Positions 40,096 through 48,645 of a stretch of 64,000 bases of DNA are shown piece by piece. This stretch comes from Tritrichomonas musculus. Its lineage: Eukaryota; Parabasalia; Tritrichomonadida; Tritrichomonadidae. The number at the start of each line of letters is the position of its first letter. Position 1 is the stretch's first letter. The notes below the pieces were generated by a model. That model was not told where the DNA came from. It did not search any database and was given only the letters and a program-made list of their open reading frames with translations. The position numbers were made by a program, and so were the translations under genes. The stretch lies in NCBI GenBank assembly GCA_039105265.1, contig JAPFFF010000008.1, positions 4,278,001-4,342,000 on the forward strand. The letters are read 5' to 3'.

Positions 40096-41214
40096 ATGGA
40101 ATATCAAGAATATATCATACAGAAAAAAGAACTTTATTCAATTCTCATTCAATTTATTGAAAACCGAAATGATGAAGATTATTTCCAAAATTTAATAAAT
40201 ATTATTGAAACGCAAAAAATCTTAGAAAATCCAAAAGAATTAAAATTACTAATTAATTTAATCTTAAATATATCTAATAATCATCATCGATCAGATTCAT
40301 TTATGGCAAAAATCGAGCAAATTCTTCTTTATTTAGAGAACCAAATCAAACAGACCTTCGCAAATTTTGAGATATTCGAACTTGTGAAAAACAACAGATT
40401 AAATCTTCTTTTTTTTATCACGAATAAAATCATCATCATTGATTCAATTCTAATTGAATATTTAAGACATTCACAATTACTCCACTTTTTCTATCCAGAA
40501 GTCAAAAATTTGATTGAAAACCAGGAAATTGAAAAGATTGAAAATGAACGGAAAGAATATGAAATAACAAATTTTGAAGAAATAAGAAAAATTGGTGAAA
40601 ATGATTCTTATTTTTGCCAAATAATTCGAAACGATTTGATTGATGATTTCGTTATTTATTTCAATAAAGTAAACCTTTCAATTTCATCGAAGATTAAAAA
40701 ATCAATCTTTGAAACAAATCCTTTGTTATTAAAGGAAGAAGAATTACCGATAATTGAATATGCAGCATTCTTTGGATCCATTCAAATTTTACGGTTTTTA
40801 TATTTGAATGGAGCGAAATTGAATCCATTTTTGTGGACATTTGCAATTCATTCAAATAACGCTGAAATGATTCATTTTCTCGAAGAAAATAATGTTGATC
40901 CACCGATTGAAAAGTGTATTATTGAAGCAATCAAATGCCATCACAATGATATTGCTCGTTACATCATAAACAAATTTTCAAATGAAGAAGAAATTCAAAA
41001 AAATAATAAAATTTTGAAATCAATTTTTCATCATTTTAACTTCGACTTTTTCCCAAACGAATTCAATGTTAATTTTATATTTTATAATTTATTCCAATAT
41101 GACTATGTAAAACTATTAAATCTCTACTTAAAAACAAAAGAACATGAACAAATTATTGATAAAAATGGAAGCATTTTGCTTATTTATTTTTTTGAATGGA
41201 ATTTCATTATATAA
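40096..41214 (+). CDS. DUF3447/ankyrin-type protein (possibly the 5' half of a split gene)
   Basis: 372 residues from ATG 40096. The N-terminal half matches the trichomonad DUF3447 pattern: LINLILNISNNHHRSDSFMA, KIEQILLYLENQIKQTF, LLFFITNKIIII. The second half has helix pairs of ankyrin type: LPIIEYAAFFGSIQILRFLY, and ALL-type NAEMIHFLEENNVDPPIE. The frame ends at TAA 41212. Only 40 bases later, in the same frame, the LRR gene at 41254 begins. In the paralogous pseudogene at 798-2893 the same two parts were joined, so this may be one gene interrupted by four in-frame stops in a 42-base AT-rich segment. Function is presumably a protein-interaction scaffold. Confidence 0.7.
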   Translation: MEYQEYIIQKKELYSILIQFIENRNDEDYFQNLINIIETQKILENPKELKLLINLILNISNNHHRSDSFMAKIEQILLYLENQIKQTFANFEIFELVKNNRLNLLFFITNKIIIIDSILIEYLRHSQLLHFFYPEVKNLIENQEIEKIENERKEYEITNFEEIRKIGENDSYFCQIIRNDLIDDFVIYFNKVNLSISSKIKKSIFETNPLLLKEEELPIIEYAAFFGSIQILRFLYLNGAKLNPFLWTFAIHSNNAEMIHFLEENNVDPPIEKCIIEAIKCHHNDIARYIINKFSNEEEIQKNNKILKSIFHHFNFDFFPNEFNVNFIFYNLFQYDYVKLLNLYLKTKEHEQIIDKNGSILLIYFFEWNFII

Positions 41215-41253
41215 TTTTGAATTCATTTTGTTTTTTAATTTATATATTTTTAA

Positions 41254-42843
41254 ATGGAATTTCATATTTATAATATTTTTAATAACATTTTTTACAATCT
41301 TTTTAAAAGATCAGCAGATGAACGAAACGAGTTTGAAGATGCAGTAAGAAAGAATGATGCTGAACTTGTTTACTTTTCATTATTGTCAAATAAAAAAATT
41401 GCCAAAGAACAGAAGTTATTTGAAGGCGTGAAAACATTGACTGATCTTGTGATTCCACCGTCAATTTCAGCAATTAGTGATTTCTTTTGCAATAAATGTG
41501 AGAGATTAGAACGAGTGATAATTCCATCATCAGTTTCTAAAATTGGAAAAAGTTCATTCAAAAAGTGTTCACATTTAAGATTTGTGTCAATTCCATCCAC
41601 AGTGAAAATCATAGATGATTATGCATTTTCTTTGTGTTCAAAACTGAAGGAGGTGCAAATTGGATATCCTTCTTCTATGGTAACAATTGGAAATCATGCT
41701 TTTAACGGGTGTTTAAAACTGAAAGAATTTTTTATACCAAATTCTGTTTCATCGATTGGAGAAGGTTGTTTTCAAAAATGTAAAAAAATAAAGCAAATAA
41801 CAATTCCTTCTTTAATAACAACAATTAAAAAACTCACTTTTATGTGGTGTGATTCATTAACCGAAATAATTCTTCCTTCAACAATCAAGTCGATTGAAGA
41901 TGAAGCATTCAAAAATTGTATTTCATTAAAATGCATAAATCTTCCTTCTTGTTTGATTTCAATTGGAAGTTGTGCTTTTATTGAATGCTCATCATTAAAG
42001 GAAGTAACAATTCCATCTTCGTTGAAATCAATTGGTTATGCTGCATTTAGTTTTTGCCATTCTTTAACTCAAGTTTTATTTGAGAATCCATCTTCAGTTA
42101 TCGAAATCGAAGGATTTGCTTTTTGTGGATGTTTTTTATTGACACAAGTAACAATTCCTTCATCAGTTAAATCGATTGGAAATGATTCTTTTAAAGGATG
42201 CAGATCATTGGTTGATATTTCAATTCCATCTTCTGTAACAATGATTGATAAAAATATGTTTTGTAAATGCAAATCATTGACACAAATCACAATTCCTTCT
42301 TCTGTAACATCAATTGGAAAAGAGGCATTTAATAGTTGTCAATCGTTAACGCAAATAGTCATTCCTTCTTCTGTGACTTCAATTGGAAGTGGTGCTTTCA
42401 GAAATTGTATTTCATTGACTCATATTATGATTCCTTCTTCTGTAGCTCTGATTGATAGTTTTGCTTTTAATAGATGCTCTTCATTGGTTGAGTTTTCTTT
42501 TCCTCCTTTGATAAAATCAATTAATGATGGACTCTTTTGTTATTGTACTTCATTAAGACATGTTTCAATTCCTTCCTCCGTGTCTTCAATTGGAACTCAC
42601 GCTTTCATTAATTGCACTTCACTTGAGCAAATAGAAATTCCTTCTTCTGTGACTTCGATTGGTAATTTCGCCTTCTGTGAGTGCTCTTCATTGGAAGAAA
42701 TAAAAATTCCTTCTTCTGTAGTTTCAATAGGTGATTTTGCGTTCCGTGAGTGTGGATCACTAAGAAAAGTCACAATTCCTTCATCAGTGGTTTCAATTGG
42801 ATTTAGTGCTTTCCCCGAAAATGCAAGAGTAACTGGTTGCTGA
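41254..42843 (+). CDS. BspA-like LRR_5 protein (possibly the 3' half of a split gene)
   Basis: 529 residues from ATG 41254. After a hydrophobic leader (MEFHIYNIFNNIFYNLFKRS) and a short ankyrin-like helix (EFEDAVRKNDAELVYFSLLS) come about twenty LRR_5 units of 23 residues with IPSSVTSIGNFAFCECSSL signatures. The units are more regular and more alike than in the gene at 36588, suggesting recent expansion or homogenisation. The leader is not a convincing signal peptide. The ankyrin-like piece before the LRRs is what one expects at a DUF3447-LRR junction, which favours the split-gene reading. The protein ends at TGA 42841-42843. Confidence 0.7.
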   Translation: MEFHIYNIFNNIFYNLFKRSADERNEFEDAVRKNDAELVYFSLLSNKKIAKEQKLFEGVKTLTDLVIPPSISAISDFFCNKCERLERVIIPSSVSKIGKSSFKKCSHLRFVSIPSTVKIIDDYAFSLCSKLKEVQIGYPSSMVTIGNHAFNGCLKLKEFFIPNSVSSIGEGCFQKCKKIKQITIPSLITTIKKLTFMWCDSLTEIILPSTIKSIEDEAFKNCISLKCINLPSCLISIGSCAFIECSSLKEVTIPSSLKSIGYAAFSFCHSLTQVLFENPSSVIEIEGFAFCGCFLLTQVTIPSSVKSIGNDSFKGCRSLVDISIPSSVTMIDKNMFCKCKSLTQITIPSSVTSIGKEAFNSCQSLTQIVIPSSVTSIGSGAFRNCISLTHIMIPSSVALIDSFAFNRCSSLVEFSFPPLIKSINDGLFCYCTSLRHVSIPSSVSSIGTHAFINCTSLEQIEIPSSVTSIGNFAFCECSSLEEIKIPSSVVSIGDFAFRECGSLRKVTIPSSVVSIGFSAFPENARVTGC

Positions 42844-43567
42844 TGAATTTTAAATATTTTAATATTTTTGAAACATCGATAATTGAACTTTTCATTGAAT
42901 GTTCTTTGATTTTCATTGATACACAAGGAAATGATACCTAATTGTCAAGATTTTTTTTTGCGAAATTATACTGAGAAAAGTTTTAAGTCAAAAAAATTTA
43001 ATAAAATCATTCATTTGTGTATAATATTGTATCAATGCCATTTTACTTATTATTAAAGATGATTAAAAAAAAAGTCATCAATACAATTGGAATTAGATTT
43101 CATTTAAAAAGCATTTCAATAATTAATGTACTCAATCAGCCAATAAATTAAAATTATTTTACTGTAAATGAAGGCAGTCTTTACGAAAAAATATTGTAAA
43201 TTATTAAAAAATAAAGTAATTAAATAATGAAACTTAATATTTGCCTTTAATTGATTACTAATTACTTGAAAAATGAAATTTTACTTAGATCATATAACAT
43301 GATACATTTAATAAAATTCATATAAAATTAAAACTTTTATTTTCTTATTAATTATCTTTATTTACTTAAGCTATGATGAAATTTAAACTTATAACTTATG
43401 GGGTAAAAAAAATATGTCACGATTTATCTAAATTTATTTTTTTTCTGTCATTGGCAATTAATTGAAATTTTGAATGATTTTAGAAATTTATGTCATTCAA
43501 TTTTTTCAACCATCTGTTTAATTCATTTGATAAAATTCATAATTTATTATAAAGGAAATTCATTTTT
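42844..43567. other. AT-rich intergenic stretch
   Basis: About 720 bases, no coding frame or repeat of note. Its right end carries the initiator-like motif of the helicase gene. Confidence 0.5.
43559..43567 (+). promoter_or_regulatory. Initiator-like motif before the ZNFX1-like gene
   Basis: TTCATTTTT abuts ATG 43568, with the A of TCA 6 bases upstream. Same type as before LC8, FANCM and the LRR gene. Confidence 0.35.
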
Positions 43568-46500
43568 ATGAATATTGAAATAACAAAGAGGAATTCAAAA
43601 CCATTAGATATATTAAACTCAAATGGAGATAAACTTGATTATTCACCCGTTCCTCAAAAAGATATAATTATAAAAGCAATTCCATCAATTTCAAAAGATG
43701 TTAAAAAAGAAACTCAAAATAAAGTTGAGCCAAAGCCAATCTTACAACAACAAAGTCCAATTATGCATTCACAGAGTACAAATAGCACTGTTTCGAGTGT
43801 AAAACAGTCATATAATAAAAAATCAAAAAATGAAATAAGACAATCAAAATCTGCAACTCCGCCCCCGCCACCATCCAATGGAAAAAATAGTAAATTTCAT
43901 TATCAACCCAAAAGTCAAACTTTATCATCAAATCAAAAACCAGGAAATGAACAACCAAAAAAGGAAGATCACACAAATAAAAAGAAAAAATCGCAAAAAG
44001 ACAAAAATTCAGCTAAATCAAAGAAGATGGAACAAATCCAATATATCGATTCAGTTCAAAAATTGATTGATATAATTATGCATAAACAGCCTGAAAAAAT
44101 GGTTGAAAAGTTTAAATCAAAGTTTGATACATTAAACAGAATGATACAGTCGCTTGTAACCCTTGATGACAAGTTATTAAATAAGTCCAAAATTTTTATT
44201 TCTTATATGAATCTTTTCCTCCACAAAGTAATTGTTAATAATGCTGAACTGGACCACTTTTATTCCATTTTCTTCATAGGAGACAACTTTATCATTGGAC
44301 ATAAAATATTATATTTTTTTGATGCAAGTGTTGAGCAAGCCAGCAACAAAACAATAATTAATTTTATAGACAAACTGGCTCTAATTTTTCCAGAGAAACA
44401 AAATATCATGCTAAATTATTTGAACGGCATAATTAATTCGAATGAAATAAAACTTTCTGATCAGACAAAAGAAGCAATTGACTGTGAAATTGATAGAATA
44501 GAGAAAGAGATAATTAAAAACACAAATAGAGCCAAGTTTGTTTTTAAAGAATCTACAATTTTTCAAAGTATCGATGACTCAGAATTGATCAACAAATACA
44601 AAGAGCCATGGTCTTCAATATCTTCCTACATTAAAGTTATGTACAACTTGGCAATTGAGAACTTTTTCTACCCATTGCGGGTTCATTTAAATGAGCTTAA
44701 AAATGACGAATTGGATCCACGTGATTTGTTTCTCTATGAAAAAGTGAAAATACATCCGTGTTATGTATTCGATGATAGATCAGAATATGATGTTTTCATT
44801 AAGTTTTCAATCCGGGCTCCAAACTACAAAGATGGCAACACAGTCAGGCCAAGAAAGATGAGAACAATTGATTGGTCGTTTACCGAACGGTTATCTAAAA
44901 ACAAACTTTTATTTTTCTCTTTTTCGCCATTTTTGGAGAAAATAGAAGCCGTTGCTGTTTCATGTGCCAATAAAGGAACAATTCAAAACGACATTGTTCC
45001 GATTTCATTCTTACAAGGAACTCTTGACATCGAAGAAGAATACTTCATGTTTGAGCCAATTGATCACTGGAATGGTCCTCTTTTTGATAACATATTGAAT
45101 ACCAATGAAATTACACTTCCTAAGAGATTAATCAAGCCGATAATTTCTCTTGATTTTTCCGAAAACACAATGAAAAACGATCTGTTGATATGCATCCCTC
45201 AATTGTTCAGGAACAAAAGTGATTACATTTTCAGAAGAAGAATAATTAACACACCAAATGCTGACGTTAATTACTATTGCAAAGGAATCATAAATGATCT
45301 TGAAAGATCTACAGATAAGAAGAACTTTATAAGATACATCATGTCTGATCTGTGCACTCTTTTGAAAAAAATTGAAATGAAACGAAAGCAAGATGAATCG
45401 CCTAATCAAAGTCCCTTGAAAACTTTTGATAGAAAATCAGAAGTTGCCAAGACTGTTTTGAATGAAATCAAGAGATACATTGGATTTAAGAGTGTTGATG
45501 AAGAGTGGCCATTTGGAGGATTCACTGAAGAAGAGTTTAGAACAAAATGCACGGTTGATCATGAACAATATAAAGCATTGAAATTCTCACTTGATCACCG
45601 TCTTACATTAGTGAATGGTGCACCTGGAACAGGCAAGACATATCTTGCATGTGAGCTTGTCAAACTTCTCCTTAATTCTTATTATGAGTATCCAATCATT
45701 GTCGTAACATACAAGAATGTTTCACTTGATGGATTCCTCGACAACATCGCAAACTTCCTCGATAAAAATGAAGTTGACTTTATTCGAATTGGCGGAAGAC
45801 CAAGAACGGAAAACAAGTTCATTCTTTCAATGAAGTTGGATCAAGAATATCCTCCTGAAGTTCAAGAATTGAAAAGTAGAATTATATATCTTGATTCATT
45901 GGCTGTAATGATGAATGACAGTCTTAAAGAAATAGAAAATAAAGCTTTGAATGAAATATCAAAAACAATCATTATCGAAATTGATAAAGCAATCAACATT
46001 AAAAAAACTTTGTTTGATATGTTTCCCATTTTCTCAAGGCAGGAAGAGACATTGATTATAGAGCTCTTTAATCCAAAAGACTTCATCCCTCCTGTTGGCA
46101 CATATTTCAATTGCTGGGCACAAGGAAACGAATATTACGAACAGATAAAAGCGCAATATAAAGAATTATTACAAAGTCAAATTGATAAACTTTTCGATGA
46201 GCTTCTAATATATTTAAATAAAAAAGAAGAAGAAGAAAACACTGAATATATAAAATCCTTTATAAATAAGCGTTTTCATGATAACGAAATAGAATTCTCA
46301 AGATTTGTTGCAATTAACAGAAGACTTATTTTGGCAAGGAATCAATCAGCACTATTTAATATCATTGAATTAACGGTTGATTTGGGTTCCTTCATTAGTC
46401 CTGAAAGTAATGGATTAATTCCCGATAGAATTAAGGATGCAATGAATGAGAAAATGAATGCAGTATTGACCAGTACAGATAAGAAGGAATCACTTAAGAT

Positions 46501-48148
46501 CTTCTTAAAAGAGATGAAAGAAATGAATGTAAAATATTCAAAAGGCTTGAAAGAATACAATTCTGCAAAAATAAAAGAATATGAAAAAACCGAAACTAAA
46601 AGGCTTGGATTTTTGTTATCAAAGAAAAGATTGATTGCTATGACAGCCACACGTGCAGCACAGTACAAAGCATGTCTTGATCTTTCTGGTGCTCGATTCA
46701 TGATTGTCGAAGAAGCAGGCGAATTGACAGAGTCAATGGCATTCAGTATCATTCCAAAATCAATTCAAAATCTGGTGATGATTGGTGACTATCGCCAACT
46801 TCGTCCAACAGTTGAACACAAGCTGACATTCCAGCCATACAACCACCACATTTCATTGTTTGAGAAAGAAGTAATTCACGCGAAAAGCATCAAAGCCGAC
46901 AATCTTTTCACACTCTCAATTCAGAGAAGAATGCATCCTCAAATAGCATCACTTTTGAGGCAAGTTTTCTACAGCAACAACAAAGACGAAGAAAAGCTGA
47001 ACGATGATGAAAGCACTGAAAAACTTGAAAAACCGCTCGGATTTCCAAATCACATTCAATTCTGGCTTCACGATTTCGAAGAAAAAGGAGAAGACATTAA
47101 AATGAGAAGTCACGTCAACGTGAATGAAGCAAAAGTGTGCGCACACCTCTTTTTGATGATGCTTTGTCGAGGCTACAAATCGAGCGAGATCACAATCATC
47201 TCCCTCTACAAAGGGCAAAAGAAGCAGATCGAAAGAGAGCTCATGAATCTCATTGACAGGTACTACAGTGATCCCGAACTGAATGTCTACGACGCATTCG
47301 ACTTCGAGAATGATCTGCCCGACCTTGAATACAACAGGGATTTGAATGAACTCATTGATTTGAGGAAATCATTGGTCGGAAGATACGTCAAGTGTCTCGA
47401 CGACTTCCAAGGTGAAGAGAACGAAGTGATCATCATCTCACTCACGCGTTCACAAAAGCCAGGATTCGTCAAAAACGAAAACAGAGCACTCGTGACATTG
47501 TCGAGAGCACGGCAGATTGAATTCGTCGTTGGAAATAGAAATGTCTTCGGTCCAGAAAACAAAATAAACAAACTTTGGCGAAACATAACAACAGCAGCAC
47601 TCATAAACAATGACAATGTTGTCCATTACGACGGATTAGAAGCTTGTCCTTGTCCAATTCACAGTGAAAATCAAAAATTGGTCTTGATGAAGAATATTGA
47701 TGATTTCATTAATTTCAGATTTAATTGTTGCCTTGAAGATTGTAGTGAAACTGCATCTTGTGGTCATCATTGCTTCATGCCTTGCCATTTTCATTCTGAT
47801 CTTTCATCAAAACACAAAAATATTTTCGAAAGAAGATATTTTTGCAACGAAAGATGTGCAAAGAGATGCAAAAAAGGACACCAATGTGAAGAAATGTGCG
47901 GAACTTGCGTTCATTATGGTTGTCCACCTTGTTCACATCAATGTGATGGCCGATGCTCATTTTGCGATAAGCCATGTTGTATGATTTGTTGCCATGATGA
48001 TCTATGTCAGTGTCAAATAACAGAAATTTGTTCGAAATGTGAAAACGAATTCACTGAATATCATGGAAACCTTAATTTTATAGGTAACAATCCTGTTTGT
48101 AAAAAGTGTTATGAGAATTATCAAAGAAGAAGATATTATAGAATATAA
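43568..48148 (+). CDS. ZNFX1/NFX1-type SF1 helicase with Cys/His-rich C-terminus
   Basis: 1526 residues from ATG 43568. The N-terminal 160 residues are disordered (Ser/Lys/Pro/Gln-rich). A helical region (residues 160-330) follows, then the UPF1-like SF1 helicase: Walker A NGAPGTGKTYLACE (about 684), motif II MIVEEAGELTE (about 1048, a DEAE/DEAG variant), GDYRQLRP (about 1072), SIQRRMHPQIASLL (about 1119), DFQGEENEVIIISL and LVTLSRAR (about 1308). Residues 1361-1510 hold many Cys/His clusters (CGHHCFMPCH, CAKRCKKGHQCEEMCG) like NFX1-type zinc fingers. ZNFX1 relatives act in small-RNA inheritance and antiviral RNA sensing in other eukaryotes. The role here is likely RNA surveillance. Bases 47100-47560 are unusually GC-rich. 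Confidence 0.88.
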   Translation: MNIEITKRNSKPLDILNSNGDKLDYSPVPQKDIIIKAIPSISKDVKKETQNKVEPKPILQQQSPIMHSQSTNSTVSSVKQSYNKKSKNEIRQSKSATPPPPPSNGKNSKFHYQPKSQTLSSNQKPGNEQPKKEDHTNKKKKSQKDKNSAKSKKMEQIQYIDSVQKLIDIIMHKQPEKMVEKFKSKFDTLNRMIQSLVTLDDKLLNKSKIFISYMNLFLHKVIVNNAELDHFYSIFFIGDNFIIGHKILYFFDASVEQASNKTIINFIDKLALIFPEKQNIMLNYLNGIINSNEIKLSDQTKEAIDCEIDRIEKEIIKNTNRAKFVFKESTIFQSIDDSELINKYKEPWSSISSYIKVMYNLAIENFFYPLRVHLNELKNDELDPRDLFLYEKVKIHPCYVFDDRSEYDVFIKFSIRAPNYKDGNTVRPRKMRTIDWSFTERLSKNKLLFFSFSPFLEKIEAVAVSCANKGTIQNDIVPISFLQGTLDIEEEYFMFEPIDHWNGPLFDNILNTNEITLPKRLIKPIISLDFSENTMKNDLLICIPQLFRNKSDYIFRRRIINTPNADVNYYCKGIINDLERSTDKKNFIRYIMSDLCTLLKKIEMKRKQDESPNQSPLKTFDRKSEVAKTVLNEIKRYIGFKSVDEEWPFGGFTEEEFRTKCTVDHEQYKALKFSLDHRLTLVNGAPGTGKTYLACELVKLLLNSYYEYPIIVVTYKNVSLDGFLDNIANFLDKNEVDFIRIGGRPRTENKFILSMKLDQEYPPEVQELKSRIIYLDSLAVMMNDSLKEIENKALNEISKTIIIEIDKAINIKKTLFDMFPIFSRQEETLIIELFNPKDFIPPVGTYFNCWAQGNEYYEQIKAQYKELLQSQIDKLFDELLIYLNKKEEEENTEYIKSFINKRFHDNEIEFSRFVAINRRLILARNQSALFNIIELTVDLGSFISPESNGLIPDRIKDAMNEKMNAVLTSTDKKESLKIFLKEMKEMNVKYSKGLKEYNSAKIKEYEKTETKRLGFLLSKKRLIAMTATRAAQYKACLDLSGARFMIVEEAGELTESMAFSIIPKSIQNLVMIGDYRQLRPTVEHKLTFQPYNHHISLFEKEVIHAKSIKADNLFTLSIQRRMHPQIASLLRQVFYSNNKDEEKLNDDESTEKLEKPLGFPNHIQFWLHDFEEKGEDIKMRSHVNVNEAKVCAHLFLMMLCRGYKSSEITIISLYKGQKKQIERELMNLIDRYYSDPELNVYDAFDFENDLPDLEYNRDLNELIDLRKSLVGRYVKCLDDFQGEENEVIIISLTRSQKPGFVKNENRALVTLSRARQIEFVVGNRNVFGPENKINKLWRNITTAALINNDNVVHYDGLEACPCPIHSENQKLVLMKNIDDFINFRFNCCLEDCSETASCGHHCFMPCHFHSDLSSKHKNIFERRYFCNERCAKRCKKGHQCEEMCGTCVHYGCPPCSHQCDGRCSFCDKPCCMICCHDDLCQCQITEICSKCENEFTEYHGNLNFIGNNPVCKKCYENYQRRRYYRI

Positions 48149-48645
48149 TATTTATTATATTTGCCTATAAAAAGTTGTATATAGCACAGTTGTTTGGAAA
48201 CTTTGGCCATAGTTAATATATGTAATTATTTAGCTTTTTTTTTTTTTTTAGAGATATTGTGAATACTACATGAATAATTATTTATAAAAATTGCTTTAAC
48301 GATTAATTATGAAAAATTATTTGATAAATATTGTTAATCTATAGAGAAAAATTTGGAAATTTGGAAAAAAAAAAAATAATAGAAAAATTGAGAGGATAAT
48401 TATTTGACTACATATTCAAATTGGGTAAATTATGAATAAAACATTTTTATCTGCCTAAAATAAATATATTTCAAAGATATTTTAGCTAGAATAAATATTG
48501 AAATAAATATAAATTATTATTTATATATAATAAATGCTAAAATACATTGATACTAAGAGTTTTATTATCTAAGAACATTTAAAATTTTGTAAAATTTTGA
48601 CCGGAATTTGAATTAAATAAAGTGGCAAATTTATAATGAGTTTTA
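48149..48645. other. AT-rich intergenic stretch
   Basis: About 500 bases with poly-T near 48235-48249 and no coding frame. A five-codon upstream ORF (ATG 48636) overlaps the next gene's start codon. Confidence 0.5.

Noticed and set aside
41212-41253. Intron joining the DUF3447 and LRR ORFs
   Set aside because: No GTAYGT-like donor and no ACTAAC-type branch/acceptor, the known trichomonad signals, are present. The stretch is just AT-rich with stops.
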